In this document: positions 35,632-45,874 of the stretch, piece after piece | Position numbering within the stretch: position 1 is the first letter of the stretch | How the letters are laid out: every line of letters starts with the position of its first letter | DNA from: Flavobacteriaceae bacterium Ap0902 | GTDB taxonomy: Bacteria > Bacteroidota > Bacteroidia > Flavobacteriales > Weeksellaceae | Reading direction: 5' to 3' | DNA: 64,000 bases | Assembly (NCBI GenBank): GCA_009835005.1 | Contig: WTFG01000007.1 | Location: 62,001 to 126,000 of the forward strand | Made by a program: the position numbers and the translations under genes | Notes under the pieces: generated by a model | Seen by the model: the letters and a program-made list of their open reading frames with translations, nothing else | The model's database searches: none | What the model was told of the DNA's origin: nothing

Positions 35632-36756
35632 TTAAACTTCTGGGTTGTTTAACTTATTCACAATAATATCTGCAATATCCTCTGCAGCGTTGGGTTTGGC
35701 TAATTCTTTTATATTTTTACTTAATAAATTTTTCTCTGTTTCATTTTTGCTCAAAGTGATGGCAGCATCTGATAATTCTACAACTGCGACATCATCTTTC
35801 ACCATTTTTGCAGCCTTATGGTCAACTAAATTTTGAGCATTTTTGGTTTGATGATCTTCTGCTGCTGTAGGCAATGGGACTAAAATTAGCGGTTTCCCAA
35901 CCAATGTCAATTCTGAAATTGCCATAGCCCCCGCTCTAGATACTATTACATCTGCTGCAGCATAGGCAGTATTCATATCATAAATAAATTCTGTGATATG
36001 AATGTTAGGATGCTTTGGCTCTTGTAAGGCGTTGATTTTGTTCCATTCTAGTTTGCCCGTTTGCCAAATAAGTTGAATATCTTCTTGGATCAAATTTTTA
36101 ACGTCTTTTATCCAAGTATTGTTTAAGGTTCTAGAACCTTGCGAGCCGCCGACAGATAATATCACAGGTTTATTGGGGTTTAAACCAAATTTTTCTTTAG
36201 ATGCCTTTTGATTGGGCAGATTTGTAAATAAATCTGTTCTAATTGGGTTCCCAGTTAAATGGATTTTATCTTGAGGGAAATATTTTGCCATTCCGTCATA
36301 GGCGGTACAAATAGCGAAAGTTTTATTTTTTAATAATTTATTCGTAATCCCTGGAAACGAGTTTTGTTCTTGGATTAAAACGGGAATTCCTTTTTTTGCT
36401 GCTGCCCACATGGTTGGTCCGCTGGCGTATCCACCTGTCCCAATCACCATGTTGGGTTTAAAATCTTTAATAATTTTGTTGGTTTTAATCAAACTATCTA
36501 TTACTTTGAATGGAAGCGTGATATTTTTAAATAAATTATCCCTTTGAATCCCTGCAATGTTTAAGCCTTTGATATCATAACCTGCTTTGGGAACCTTTTG
36601 CATTTCCATTTTGTCCTGTGCCCCAATAAATAAAAATTGGGCATGTGGAAACCTTGCCTTTAGCGTATTGGCTATGGCTATGGCTGGGTATATATGCCCA
36701 CCCGTTCCTCCACCACTCAGGATGAATCTAGGCGATATCTTGGATGACTGCTTCAC
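35632..36756 (-). CDS. murG: UDP-GlcNAc:undecaprenyl-PP-MurNAc-pentapeptide GlcNAc transferase
   Basis: 374 residues. GGGTGGHIYPAIAIA near the N-terminus, GTGGYASGP, QEQNSFPGITNK and VGGSQGSRTLN, all MurG signatures. Forms lipid II at the inner face of the membrane. Its start overlaps the end of ftsW by 29 bases. Confidence 0.96.
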   Translation of the reverse strand: MKQSSKISPRFILSGGGTGGHIYPAIAIANTLKARFPHAQFLFIGAQDKMEMQKVPKAGYDIKGLNIAGIQRDNLFKNITLPFKVIDSLIKTNKIIKDFKPNMVIGTGGYASGPTMWAAAKKGIPVLIQEQNSFPGITNKLLKNKTFAICTAYDGMAKYFPQDKIHLTGNPIRTDLFTNLPNQKASKEKFGLNPNKPVILSVGGSQGSRTLNNTWIKDVKNLIQEDIQLIWQTGKLEWNKINALQEPKHPNIHITEFIYDMNTAYAAADVIVSRAGAMAISELTLVGKPLILVPLPTAAEDHQTKNAQNLVDHKAAKMVKDDVAVVELSDAAITLSKNETEKNLLSKNIKELAKPNAAEDIADIIVNKLNNPEV

Positions 36757-37930
36757 TTAATTTTTTAGTTTCTTCTTCAATTTCTTCTTTTGATTTAATT
36801 TGTCTACTAACACTCAGGATAATTCCAAAGGCTAAACATGTAATCCACAGAGATGTTCCACCAAAACTAATCATGGGCAATGGTTGGCCAGTTGTTGGAA
36901 AGAGCCCTACGGCTACCCCCATGTTAATCATGGCTTGGAATATGATAGGTATGCCTACCGCAAACACTACCAGGGACCCAAAATAGGTGTGTATTTTGGT
37001 GGCAATAATCACAATCCGGAATAGAACCAGCATAAATAAAAATATTAATGCAATGCCCCCCACAGAACCATATTCTTCTACAATTACAGCATATATAAAG
37101 TCAGATGAGGCTTGTGGTAATGTGTGTTTAATAGCACTTTTTCCTGGGCCTTTTCCAAATTGACCACCCTCTACAATCGCTGCTTTGGCATTGGTTTCTT
37201 GCCATTCTTCCAGACTATTGTCTGATGGATTCATGTACCTTTCTATTCTGTTCTTCCACGTGTGAACACGCGTATCTGGCATTTGATCTCCATATTGTAG
37301 GGCTCCATAGATGAATAAGCCACCACAGAAAACCAATACGCCTCCTATGACCATAAGGTATTTGAGTGGGTATCCCCCGATAAAAAGCAATAGCATTACC
37401 ATGGCAAATAATATTAATGCGGTGGAACCATTGGCTGGGAAAATTAAACCAATCACCACAAATACAGGTAATAACATGTATAACAAAGTCTCTGCGAAAG
37501 TCACTTTCTTTTTGCGTGTAATGGTTAAATATCTGGCTACATAGACCAATAATACCACAGAGGCTAGGGTAGAGGTTTGTATCGTGAGTGGAATTCCTGG
37601 GATTTTGAGCCATCGAGAAGCATTGGCTCCATCTATGGTAGTTCCTTGAAAATTAGTCCAAATGAGCAATAAGATAATAAAAGGCAAAGCAATCACAGCG
37701 AGCCCACCAAAATATTTGTAATCAATCATCTGCATAGAGAACATGATGACTAATCCTATAATAAGGAATGCTAATTGTTTGCCAAATTGGCCGAACACGG
37801 TACCTGTTTGTGCAGCATATTCTATGCTTGAACTTGCAGAGAAACCTGGAAGTAAAGAGAATATAGCCAAAAGCATAATGAATGCAATCAGGTATTTATC
37901 GCCAACTAATATCTTGTTAACCCAGTTCAT
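36728..37930 (-). CDS. ftsW: SEDS-family lipid II polymerase FtsW
   Basis: 400 residues with about ten membrane helices. SEDS-family blocks are visible: WLKIPGIPLTIQTS, AGGQFGKGPGKS-like EGGQFGKGPGKSAIKHTLPQ, SSDFIYAVIVEEYG and GLFPTTGQPLPMISFGGTS. Makes septal glycan strands with the PBP encoded by ftsI. A 60-residue hydrophilic loop lies before EGGQFGKG. Confidence 0.95.
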   Translation of the reverse strand: MNWVNKILVGDKYLIAFIMLLAIFSLLPGFSASSSIEYAAQTGTVFGQFGKQLAFLIIGLVIMFSMQMIDYKYFGGLAVIALPFIILLLIWTNFQGTTIDGANASRWLKIPGIPLTIQTSTLASVVLLVYVARYLTITRKKKVTFAETLLYMLLPVFVVIGLIFPANGSTALILFAMVMLLLFIGGYPLKYLMVIGGVLVFCGGLFIYGALQYGDQMPDTRVHTWKNRIERYMNPSDNSLEEWQETNAKAAIVEGGQFGKGPGKSAIKHTLPQASSDFIYAVIVEEYGSVGGIALIFLFMLVLFRIVIIATKIHTYFGSLVVFAVGIPIIFQAMINMGVAVGLFPTTGQPLPMISFGGTSLWITCLAFGIILSVSRQIKSKEEIEEETKKLSEAVIQDIA

Positions 37931-39258
37931 TATAGTTTTTTCACTTCTTCTTTAAATAGTTTGCCTCTCTGCTCATAGTTTTCAAACAAATCAAAACTTG
38001 CATTGGCTGGTGAAAGCAATACCGTCTCCCCAGATTTACCCATCAGGTATGCAGCATTCACCGCATCTTTCATATTATCTGTTTCTACTAATTGGTCTAC
38101 AAACGGAGAAAAAGTATCTACAATCTTTTTATTATCCACCCCTAAGCAAACGATGGCTTTTACCTTTTTCTTTACCATAGGAATTAAATCCGTGTAGTCA
38201 TTTCCTTTGTCTTTGCCTCCAACAATCCATACCGTTGGTGTTTCCATGCTTTCTAATGCGTAGAAAGTTGAGTTCACGTTGGTTGCTTTGGAATCATTAA
38301 TGAATTCTATTCCATGAATTTTCATCACTTTTTCTAGGCGATGTTCTACGGCATCAAAATCCATCAAACTATCTTTTATAGTTTGTTTTCTAACTTTCAG
38401 GATGTTGCTATTCAGCGCTGCCGCTAGTGAGTTAGATACGTTGTGCTTGCCCATTAGAGCCAAATCTTCAATCTTCATATGCAATGTATCGTAATATTTA
38501 ATAATAAATTCTGTGTCGTTGGCAAAGGCAGGTTGGGTCTCGTCTTTTAGTGAGAAACCTAGCGCTTTTGCTTTTACATTTTTTAATCTTTTCCGGATCA
38601 TCTCATCTTCTGCGTTATACAAGAAATAATCATCTTTGGTTTGGTTTTTTGTAATTCTAAATTTTGCATCAGCATATTCTTCTAAATTGTAATTGTATTG
38701 ATCCAGATGATCAGGCGTTATATTTAGCAGAATAGCAATATGTGGTTTGAATGTTTCTATATCATCTAGTTGGAAACTGCTGATTTCTAATACATATAAA
38801 TCATAATTCGTATCATTCATCACCATTTTGGCAAAACTGTTCCCTATGTTTCCCCCTAGACCATAACGTAAATTTGTTTTCTCTAAGATGTGTGCAATCA
38901 GGGATGTTGTGGTTGTTTTTCCATTACTTCCTGTAACGGCAATTATAATCTTATTAGTGAATTTGGAGGCAAATTCAATTTCTGACCAGGTAGGAATACC
39001 TGCGTTTCTTATCTTTTCTATGATGGGTGCTTTTTGGGGAATACCAGGACTTTTAATTACCGCATGGGCATTCAGAATTAATTCCTCTGTATGCTTTCCA
39101 GTTTCAAAGTTGATTTCATTGGTTTTCAAAATTGCCTCATGCGCTGATTTTAATTTACCATAGTCAGATAAAAACACATCATACCCTTTCTGCTGCGCCA
39201 ATAATGCTGCACCTGTTCCGCTTTCGCCTCCGCCTAGTATGACTATTCTATTGTTCAA
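37930..39258 (-). CDS. murD: UDP-N-acetylmuramoyl-L-alanine-D-glutamate ligase
   Basis: 442 residues. ILGGGESGTGAALLA at the N-terminus, ATP site VTGSNGKTTTTSLIAHIL, HDLYVLEISSFQLD-like LYVLEISSFQLDDI, and FINDSKATNVNST near the substrate site. Adds D-Glu in the cytoplasm. One-base overlap with ftsW, one-base gap from mraY. Confidence 0.97.
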   Translation of the reverse strand: MNNRIVILGGGESGTGAALLAQQKGYDVFLSDYGKLKSAHEAILKTNEINFETGKHTEELILNAHAVIKSPGIPQKAPIIEKIRNAGIPTWSEIEFASKFTNKIIIAVTGSNGKTTTTSLIAHILEKTNLRYGLGGNIGNSFAKMVMNDTNYDLYVLEISSFQLDDIETFKPHIAILLNITPDHLDQYNYNLEEYADAKFRITKNQTKDDYFLYNAEDEMIRKRLKNVKAKALGFSLKDETQPAFANDTEFIIKYYDTLHMKIEDLALMGKHNVSNSLAAALNSNILKVRKQTIKDSLMDFDAVEHRLEKVMKIHGIEFINDSKATNVNSTFYALESMETPTVWIVGGKDKGNDYTDLIPMVKKKVKAIVCLGVDNKKIVDTFSPFVDQLVETDNMKDAVNAAYLMGKSGETVLLSPANASFDLFENYEQRGKLFKEEVKKL

Positions 39259-39259
39259 T

Positions 39260-40492
39260 TTATCTAATTTTTAATGTGATGATGGCTATAACGGCTAGCA
39301 TAAAACCAACAATCAAAAACCTATTTACTATTTTACTTTCATGATATTTCTGTAACTGAAAATGATGGTGTAGCGGTGACATGAGAAAAATTCTTTTTCC
39401 TTCTCCATGTTTCTTCTTGGTGTATTTGAAATAAGAAACTTGCATCATCACAGAAAGGCTTTCTATCAAGAAAATTCCACATAATATGGGTAGTAATAGT
39501 TCTTTTCTCACAATGATGGCGATAACTGCAATGAGTCCTCCTATTGTTAAACTTCCAGTATCTCCCATGAAAATTTGTGCTGGATAAGTATTATACCATA
39601 GAAACCCTATGAGGGCTCCTATAAAAGCACCAGAGAATATCATTACTTCTTCTACATTAGGGATATACATAATGTTGAGGTAATCAGAGAAAATGAAGTT
39701 ACCAGATACCCATGCAAAGAGTGCGAGTGCTCCCATGATGATGACAGAGGTTCCTGCAGCAAGCCCATCAATACCATCTGTGAGGTTGGCTCCGTTTGAA
39801 ACGGCTGTGATAATAAATATCACTATAGGGATGAAGATTAACCAAGAATATTTGGCAGCATCTTCTGGATTCATCCAGAATAGGAAAGAATCATAGTCTA
39901 GTTCATTATTCTTAAAGAATGGAATGGTGGTTTTATTGGATTTTTCTGCTGGTTTGAATAGTTCATTCGCAGACAGAACTCTTTCTGATCTCTCTTGAGA
40001 GACATAGTCTTGTTCTCTAATCGTAACTTGATCATTAAAGTAAAGCATAGAGCCTACAATTACTCCCAAACCAACTTGCCCCAATACTTTAAATATCCCG
40101 GCTAGCCCATCTTTATTTTTTCTGTAATATTTAAGGTAATCATCCATAAAACCTATGGCTCCCATCCAGAGCATAGAAATTAATAAAATCAGAATGTATA
40201 TATTATTTAATTTTGCGAATAATAAGACCGGGATTATCGTTGCTAGAATAATGATAAGACCACCCATCGTAGGGGTTCCTTCTTTTTCTTTTTGACCTGC
40301 TAGACCTAAATCTCTAACGATTTCACCGTACTGTCTTTTGCGTAAATAATTAATAATCTTTTTACCCCAGAAAAGTGCTATCAATAAGGCACACATTACC
40401 GTTACTGCAGCCCGGAATGTTGTGGATCTCATCATATTGATGCCTGGTATATCCAAAAAAGTACTTAAATATTCTAACAAATGATATAGCAT
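39260..40492 (-). CDS. mraY: phospho-N-acetylmuramoyl-pentapeptide transferase
   Basis: 410 residues with about ten membrane helices. [44 protein letters not shown] and [11 protein letters not shown], and the C-terminal SPLHHHFQ. Transfers phospho-MurNAc-pentapeptide to undecaprenyl phosphate (lipid I). An extra hydrophilic stretch of about 50 residues (about 150-200) precedes the helix starting [10 protein letters not shown], as in other Bacteroidota. Confidence 0.97.
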   Translation of the reverse strand: MLYHLLEYLSTFLDIPGINMMRSTTFRAAVTVMCALLIALFWGKKIINYLRKRQYGEIVRDLGLAGQKEKEGTPTMGGLIIILATIIPVLLFAKLNNIYILILLISMLWMGAIGFMDDYLKYYRKNKDGLAGIFKVLGQVGLGVIVGSMLYFNDQVTIREQDYVSQERSERVLSANELFKPAEKSNKTTIPFFKNNELDYDSFLFWMNPEDAAKYSWLIFIPIVIFIITAVSNGANLTDGIDGLAAGTSVIIMGALALFAWVSGNFIFSDYLNIMYIPNVEEVMIFSGAFIGALIGFLWYNTYPAQIFMGDTGSLTIGGLIAVIAIIVRKELLLPILCGIFLIESLSVMMQVSYFKYTKKKHGEGKRIFLMSPLHHHFQLQKYHESKIVNRFLIVGFMLAVIAIITLKIR

Positions 40493-40495
40493 AGA

Positions 40496-41956
40496 TTATT
40501 TATTAAGTTGATTAGCGATTTCTATGGCAATTTCCATATCATCAAAAGGATATTTAATACCATTAATTTCTTGGTAGTTCTCATGTCCTTTGCCAGCAAT
40601 TAGGATTATATCCTCTTTGCTAGCAAGTTTAAAGGCAGTCTTAATAGCCTCTTTGCGGTCTGTAATTTTTAAATATTTATTATAATACTGCGGCGGAATA
40701 CCTTCTTCCATATCTTTTAATATAGCTTCTGGGTCTTCTGTCCTAGGGTTATCAGAAGTTAAAATGGCTTGGTCTGCCTGTGTGGTTGCTACTTTTGCCA
40801 TTTCTGGACGTTTTGTTTTGTCTCTGTCTCCACCACATCCTACGATGACAAATAGTTTCTCATTCTTGGTTCTAATATTCTGAATGGTAGAAACTACATT
40901 TTCTAAAGCGTCTGGTGTATGGGCATAATCCACGATGGTTACGATTCCTTCTTTAGAAGTAAAAGTTTCAAACCTGCCTTCTACGTTGGTTAATTCACTA
41001 AGCGTTTGCAAAACTTCCTCTTTGTCCCAGCCTAATTCTTGGGATACACCATAGACAAGAAGCAGGTTAGAAGCATTAAATGTTCCTACAAGTGCCGTCC
41101 AGAATTCTGTGCCATTAAAATTTAATAGCATACCCTGAAACTGATTTTCTAAAACTTTTCCCTTGTAATCTGCATCTGTTTTTAAGGCAAAACTTACTTT
41201 TTTGGCTTTAGTGTTTTGAGCCATTACAAGACCATTTTTATCATCTAGGTTGATTAAGGCAAATGCCTTTTTGTTTAAATCATCAAAAAACTTCTTTTTG
41301 GCTTCTATGTAGTTTTTGAATGTTTTATGATAATCTAAATGGTCATGAGAAATATTGGTAAACGCACCACCAGCGAAATTAAGACCAGCGATTCTATGTT
41401 GATGAATTCCGTGAGAACTCACTTCCATAAAAGCATATTCACAACCACTTTCTACGGCCTCCGCCAATATGCTGTTAATTTCTACAATATCTGGTGTTGT
41501 GTGAGTAGAAGGAATTTCTGTTTGGTGAATTTTAATATTTATCGTTGAAATCAATGCTGCTGGATAACCCATTTTCTCACTTAACTCATATAATAGGGTA
41601 GCGGTGGTGGTTTTTCCATTAGTCCCTGTTACGCCAATAAGTTTTAAATTATCTGTCGGGTTATGAAAGAAATTAGCCGCCATTTTCCCTAAGGCAATCG
41701 CAGCATTCTCAACTTGAACGTATGTGATTTGTTCTAACTTTTCTTCTGGTAAAATTTCACAAACAATGACAGCCGCTCCTTTTTCTATGGCAGTATCTAT
41801 GAACTCATGACCATCTACTTGGGTGCCAGACATGGCAATAAAAGCATCACCTTTTTTTATTTTTCTAGAATCAAAGCGTAGATAATTTACCTCTTGGGTA
41901 TTGCTACCCAAAAGATTCATTATTCTAACTTTGTATAATAGATCGTTTAATTTCAT
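40496..41956 (-). CDS. murE: UDP-MurNAc-tripeptide synthetase (diaminopimelate adding)
   Basis: 486 residues. ATP site GVTGTNGKTTTATLL, substrate blocks AFMEVSSHGIHQHR and DYAHTPDALENV, and SDNPRTEDP. The DNPR motif indicates meso-diaminopimelate rather than lysine as the third residue. It overlaps ftsI by 4 bases and is followed closely by mraY with no murF between them. Confidence 0.97.
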   Translation of the reverse strand: MKLNDLLYKVRIMNLLGSNTQEVNYLRFDSRKIKKGDAFIAMSGTQVDGHEFIDTAIEKGAAVIVCEILPEEKLEQITYVQVENAAIALGKMAANFFHNPTDNLKLIGVTGTNGKTTTATLLYELSEKMGYPAALISTINIKIHQTEIPSTHTTPDIVEINSILAEAVESGCEYAFMEVSSHGIHQHRIAGLNFAGGAFTNISHDHLDYHKTFKNYIEAKKKFFDDLNKKAFALINLDDKNGLVMAQNTKAKKVSFALKTDADYKGKVLENQFQGMLLNFNGTEFWTALVGTFNASNLLLVYGVSQELGWDKEEVLQTLSELTNVEGRFETFTSKEGIVTIVDYAHTPDALENVVSTIQNIRTKNEKLFVIVGCGGDRDKTKRPEMAKVATTQADQAILTSDNPRTEDPEAILKDMEEGIPPQYYNKYLKITDRKEAIKTAFKLASKEDIILIAGKGHENYQEINGIKYPFDDMEIAIEIANQLNK

Positions 41957-43938
41957 AATTGCTCTAATTCTAAATAAACACTTTGCCCCTTATTAAATGC
42001 TGACCCTGGTTCTATAGATTGATTCACTACATGTCCTACACCAGAATAACTAACCTTGACCCCTAGGTTTTCTAAAGCAGGAATTACTTCCATTCCTTTT
42101 TTACCTTTAAGGTTTGGAAAAGATTTGGGCGGATTTGTTAGTTTAAATGACTGATTATTTGCTACTCTTTTTTCTAAACCTTTAGACCCTTTGGGCGTAT
42201 AAAGTTTCGGTGAGTTTACATATACATGTTCCATTAATGCTTGGAAAACTGGACCAGCCACAACAGATCCATATATTCCTTTTTTCCTAGAAGGTTTATG
42301 AACTACGACGATGCAAGAATATTTAGGGTCTTCTACTGGGAAATATCCAGCGAAAGAGGCTCTATATTGAATAGGTTGATTTTTAATCCAATATTCTGCT
42401 CTTGCAGTACCTGTTTTACCCGCTGCGGTGTAGTGCTCATTATAAAAGGCACGCCCAGTCCCTTGTTTAACAACACCTTCTAGCATTTTTTGTATTTGTT
42501 TTATCACACTTAGGTCTGCCATCTTCTCCACGCGAACTTCTGGTTCAAATCTTTTAATGACTTCTCCACGTTCTTTAATCTCTTTAACAAAAAGTGGCTT
42601 TAACATTTTACCGTTGTTGGCTATTCCATTGTAGAAGGTTAATAGTTGAAGTGGGGTTAGTTTACTTTCATATCCAAAAGACACAGAAGAAAGGGTTTGT
42701 TTGCTCCAAGATTCATCATCTGGACTTGGTATGTAAGGGGTCGCTTCCCCAGGGATGTCTACGCCCAATGGTTGGTCTAATTTCCAATCATCTTTTAAAA
42801 TGTCCATAAACCCATCTGGGTCATTTTGCCAAAGATCTGTAATCAGTCTGGCTGTTCCAATGTTAGAAGATTTTTCTAAAACTTGTTTAGCAGTGATGGT
42901 GCCATACCCATGAGAATCTGATATAGTTCTTCCAAACAATCTAAATCTACCATTTCCTGTTTCTACGGTAGTGGCAGAGTCAACTTCGCCAGATTTTAAC
43001 GCTGCTAATAAAGAGATGGTTTTAATGGTAGAACCTGGCTCATTCGCCTCTCCTACGGCAAAATTTTGAATATCTGCATAGTTTCCATCTGCTAATCTGG
43101 TTAAATTAGCAATGGCTTTAATTTCCCCTGTTTTTACTTCCATTACGACTACGGTACCGTGATCTGCTTCGTATTCAGATAGTTGCTGGTATAATTTGTT
43201 ATAAGCAATATTTTGTAAACCAATATCTATGGTAGTAACGACGTCTTTCCCTTCTATAGCATCAATTTCTGTAGAAACACTAATAGGTCTCCAGTTTCCA
43301 CCGCCCATTCTTTGTTCTAGTCTTCTTCCATTTTTACCAGCTAGTAAATCATTGTATGCGCCTTCTAGACCAACTTTAAGCGAATCCCCTTTGACATAGC
43401 CCAAAGTTCTAGCCCCTATATCTCTTATAGAACGTTCCCGAATTAGTTTATCTTCTACGATAAATCCACCTTTAATTTGACCTTTATCAAAAATTGGAAA
43501 CTTTTTGATGCGATTGAGTTGGCGAAAGTTAAGATCTCTTGCAAGTCTCACATATTGCTTATTGTCAGCCTTTGCACTTAAAATCGTTTTAGCATAAAAG
43601 GAAGATGGTTTACCAAAAATAGCGCTCAAAGAGTCTGCTAATTCGTTCAAGTGTGCGTCTATAAGATCTTGACGCATAGCCTTACCGTCAATGGCAATAT
43701 CATAATGTCTTACAGAAGTGGCTAACAAACTACCATCTGCAGCGTATAGATTACCTCTTTGTGCTGGAATTTCTGCCTCTCTAAAGTTGGTACGCTGTGC
43801 GAAAGCCTCAAACCTTTCTCTTTCCTCTTGGTTGGCTTGTAGGTTAACTAATTTAACGGATATACCTATGGCCATTACCACTAAGAGGCAAGCCACCATG
43901 TACCCTTTCAATAATATTTCTTTTTTACTATTGATCAT
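41953..43938 (-). CDS. ftsI: septal transpeptidase PBP3/FtsI (with C-terminal PASTA domain)
   Basis: 661 residues. One N-terminal membrane helix, a dimerisation/pedestal domain, then the transpeptidase with SxxK in EPGSTIKTISLL, SxN in LEKSSNIGTARL and KTG in AAGKTGTARAEYW. The last about 60 residues (PPKSFPNLKGKKGMEVIPAL...SVYLELEQL) form one PASTA domain. Cross-links septal peptidoglycan with FtsW. Confidence 0.96.
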   Translation of the reverse strand: MINSKKEILLKGYMVACLLVVMAIGISVKLVNLQANQEERERFEAFAQRTNFREAEIPAQRGNLYAADGSLLATSVRHYDIAIDGKAMRQDLIDAHLNELADSLSAIFGKPSSFYAKTILSAKADNKQYVRLARDLNFRQLNRIKKFPIFDKGQIKGGFIVEDKLIRERSIRDIGARTLGYVKGDSLKVGLEGAYNDLLAGKNGRRLEQRMGGGNWRPISVSTEIDAIEGKDVVTTIDIGLQNIAYNKLYQQLSEYEADHGTVVVMEVKTGEIKAIANLTRLADGNYADIQNFAVGEANEPGSTIKTISLLAALKSGEVDSATTVETGNGRFRLFGRTISDSHGYGTITAKQVLEKSSNIGTARLITDLWQNDPDGFMDILKDDWKLDQPLGVDIPGEATPYIPSPDDESWSKQTLSSVSFGYESKLTPLQLLTFYNGIANNGKMLKPLFVKEIKERGEVIKRFEPEVRVEKMADLSVIKQIQKMLEGVVKQGTGRAFYNEHYTAAGKTGTARAEYWIKNQPIQYRASFAGYFPVEDPKYSCIVVVHKPSRKKGIYGSVVAGPVFQALMEHVYVNSPKLYTPKGSKGLEKRVANNQSFKLTNPPKSFPNLKGKKGMEVIPALENLGVKVSYSGVGHVVNQSIEPGSAFNKGQSVYLELEQL

Positions 43939-44266
43939 TAATTAACATATAAGGTTGTACGGTTGATTTTCTTATACTGTCTTTTGAAACTATCTCTGCT
44001 ACTGCACTTTCCATTTGGCTCTGCATAAGTTCCCTATGAATATCTGAATATTCTGATTTTAAATCAGCCACATTCCTCTGTAACTTTCTTAGTTTAACTA
44101 CCTTTTTATCTGCCCAGTGAGAACTACTAATGCTCAAGAAAGCCAGAATCGCCAAGAAAAAAACAAAACGCCAATTCCCAAAAGAACCTTCCTCCACTAG
44201 GAATTTCCCTTTGAGTATATCTTTAATAGATATATTGGATTTGTTAATTTTTCTTTTCTTCGCCAT
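43928..44266 (-). CDS. FtsL-like divisome protein
   Basis: 112 residues. Basic cytoplasmic start, one membrane helix (about 33-48) and a periplasmic coiled coil (VVKLRKLQRNVADLKSEYSD). Identified by size, topology and position between rsmH and ftsI rather than by sequence. Would form the FtsQ-FtsL-FtsB-like complex with FtsQ. Overlaps ftsI by 11 and rsmH by 23 bases. Confidence 0.85.
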   Translation of the reverse strand: MAKKRKINKSNISIKDILKGKFLVEEGSFGNWRFVFFLAILAFLSISSSHWADKKVVKLRKLQRNVADLKSEYSDIHRELMQSQMESAVAEIVSKDSIRKSTVQPYMLINDQ

Positions 44267-45161
44267 TTCTAATACCTATTCTTAATTTTGCACTTCTTGC
44301 ACGTGGGTTTAAATCAATTTCTTGCTCGTCTGCTGTAATTACTTTGGATTGTGATGGTTGGAATGGTGCATACCAATTCCCAAACATGTCTCTTTCTGGT
44401 TCTCCCTCAAACAAGCCAGTTTTAATAAATCTTTTGACCAATCTATCTTCTAGAGAATGATATGATATCACTACTAATCGCCCTTCTGGTTTAATGACTT
44501 CTGCAGATTGCACTAGCAATTCTTTCAATGCATCCAGTTCATCATTTACTTCTATGCGTAGCGCCTGGAAGAGCAAGGCAAAAATTTTATTTCTTCTGTT
44601 TTCTTGTATTTGATTCTTGAACAGGTTGGTTAAATCTGTCGTGGTTTCAATAGGATTGGTTTTCCTTTCATGAACAATTTTGTTAGCCCATTTTCTGGCA
44701 GAACGTAATTCACCATATTCTTTGAAGATTCTAGCCAAATCAGTCTCCTCGTATTCGTTGATGACGGTCTTGGCTGATTTAGTTTGATTTTGGTTCATTC
44801 GCATGTCCAGCTCTCCCTTAAACCTAGTAGAGAAGCCTCTTTCTGCGGTATCAAATTGAAAAGATGATACACCTAAATCTCCTAATAGACCATCAATTTC
44901 CTTGATGCCTAAAAACCTTAATTGATTTTTTAAAAACCTGAAATTTGACATCACTAAATGAAATCTATCATCTTTGATTTCATTTTGATAAGCATCTGGA
45001 TCTTGGTCAAAAGCAATGAGTTTACCATGTTCTCCTAGATGATTTAAAATCTCTCTAGCGTGACCCCCTCCTCCAAAGGTTACATCTACATAGGTTCCAT
45101 TGGGATCGGTGATTAAGGCTTCTACACTTTTATCTAATAAAACTGGCTTATGATATTCCAT
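44244..45161 (-). CDS. rsmH: 16S rRNA (cytosine-1402-N4)-methyltransferase
   Basis: 305 residues. HKPVLLDKSVEALI start, SAM-binding DVTFGGGGHAREIL, LGDLGVSSFQFDTAERGFS and VVISYHSLEDRLVKRF, all RsmH/MraW signatures. Second gene of the cluster, overlapping mraZ by 14 bases. Confidence 0.97.
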   Translation of the reverse strand: MEYHKPVLLDKSVEALITDPNGTYVDVTFGGGGHAREILNHLGEHGKLIAFDQDPDAYQNEIKDDRFHLVMSNFRFLKNQLRFLGIKEIDGLLGDLGVSSFQFDTAERGFSTRFKGELDMRMNQNQTKSAKTVINEYEETDLARIFKEYGELRSARKWANKIVHERKTNPIETTTDLTNLFKNQIQENRRNKIFALLFQALRIEVNDELDALKELLVQSAEVIKPEGRLVVISYHSLEDRLVKRFIKTGLFEGEPERDMFGNWYAPFQPSQSKVITADEQEIDLNPRARSAKLRIGIRNGEEKKN

Positions 45162-45615
45162 TATCTTCTATATTTCCCATTACGTCTTCTGCCAGGGCTG
45201 CGAAATCCACCTCCTCTGGATTCACAGCTTTTTCATACAATTCCTTGTCCCAAATCTCTATAATATTGATAGCAGATGAAACCACTACCTCTTTGTCTAT
45301 ATTTGCAAATGACACCAAGTCTTTGGCGATTTGTACGCGTCCATTCCCATCAATCTCTACTGGTTTAACGCCCGCAGAGAAACGTCTTATAAATTCGTTG
45401 TTCTTTTGAATAAATCTGTTAAGTTTGCCCACATCTTGCATTACAGCATTCCATTCTGCCATGGGATATAACTCTAAACATGGCTGGAAAACTGAACGTT
45501 TAAGCACAAACCCATCGGACATAGAATCTCCCAATTGCTTGCGCAAGGAAATAGGTAATGCTAGACGCCCCTTGGCATCTACCTTACATTCATATGTTCC
45601 TATAAGATTGGTCAC
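45148..45615 (-). CDS. mraZ: transcriptional regulator MraZ
   Basis: 155 residues from a GTG start giving TNLIGTYECKVDAKGRLALP. Two AbrB-like SpoVT folds with the paired DAKGR motifs (DAKGRLALP at about 13-21 and GNGRVQIAKDL at about 90-100). MraZ binds repeats upstream of its own gene and usually represses the cluster. Leader is only about ten bases from the predicted transcription start. Confidence 0.95.
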   Translation of the reverse strand: MTNLIGTYECKVDAKGRLALPISLRKQLGDSMSDGFVLKRSVFQPCLELYPMAEWNAVMQDVGKLNRFIQKNNEFIRRFSAGVKPVEIDGNGRVQIAKDLVSFANIDKEVVVSSAINIIEIWDKELYEKAVNPEEVDFAALAEDVMGNIEDNGIS

Positions 45616-45631
45616 TTACATTTGTTTGCAA

Positions 45632-45639
45632 CAAAAATA
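45632..45639 (-). promoter_or_regulatory. -7 element TATTTTTG of the mraZ-ftsZ cluster
   Basis: TAnnTTTG match on the minus strand, 17 bases before the GTG start of mraZ. Confidence 0.6.
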
Positions 45640-45660
45640 AGAAAGTTATACTACATTTTC

Positions 45661-45687
45661 CCACTTTCTACCACTTTTCTCCACTTT
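45661..45687 (-). promoter_or_regulatory. three MraZ-box-like direct repeats
   Basis: On the minus strand AAAGTGG occurs three times at exactly 10-base steps (plus-strand CCACTTT at 45661-45667, 45671-45677 and 45681-45687), just upstream of the -7 element. MraZ is known to bind tandem GTGG-containing repeats before mraZ, so this is the probable operator. Confidence 0.8.
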
Positions 45688-45874
45688 TGTTGAAAACTTG
45701 GGAGGATATGAACATTTTAAGAAATGTTAAAATTAAATGATTGGTAAGTAATTGTTTAGCGTGAATTCTATATTTATAAAGAAGATTGCTTATTGGAACG
45801 CCAGAGATAAATGCTAATTGTAAGATGTTTGCGCTCATGAGTTTAAAAATGCATAAATTCGCAAAAAATTTATT

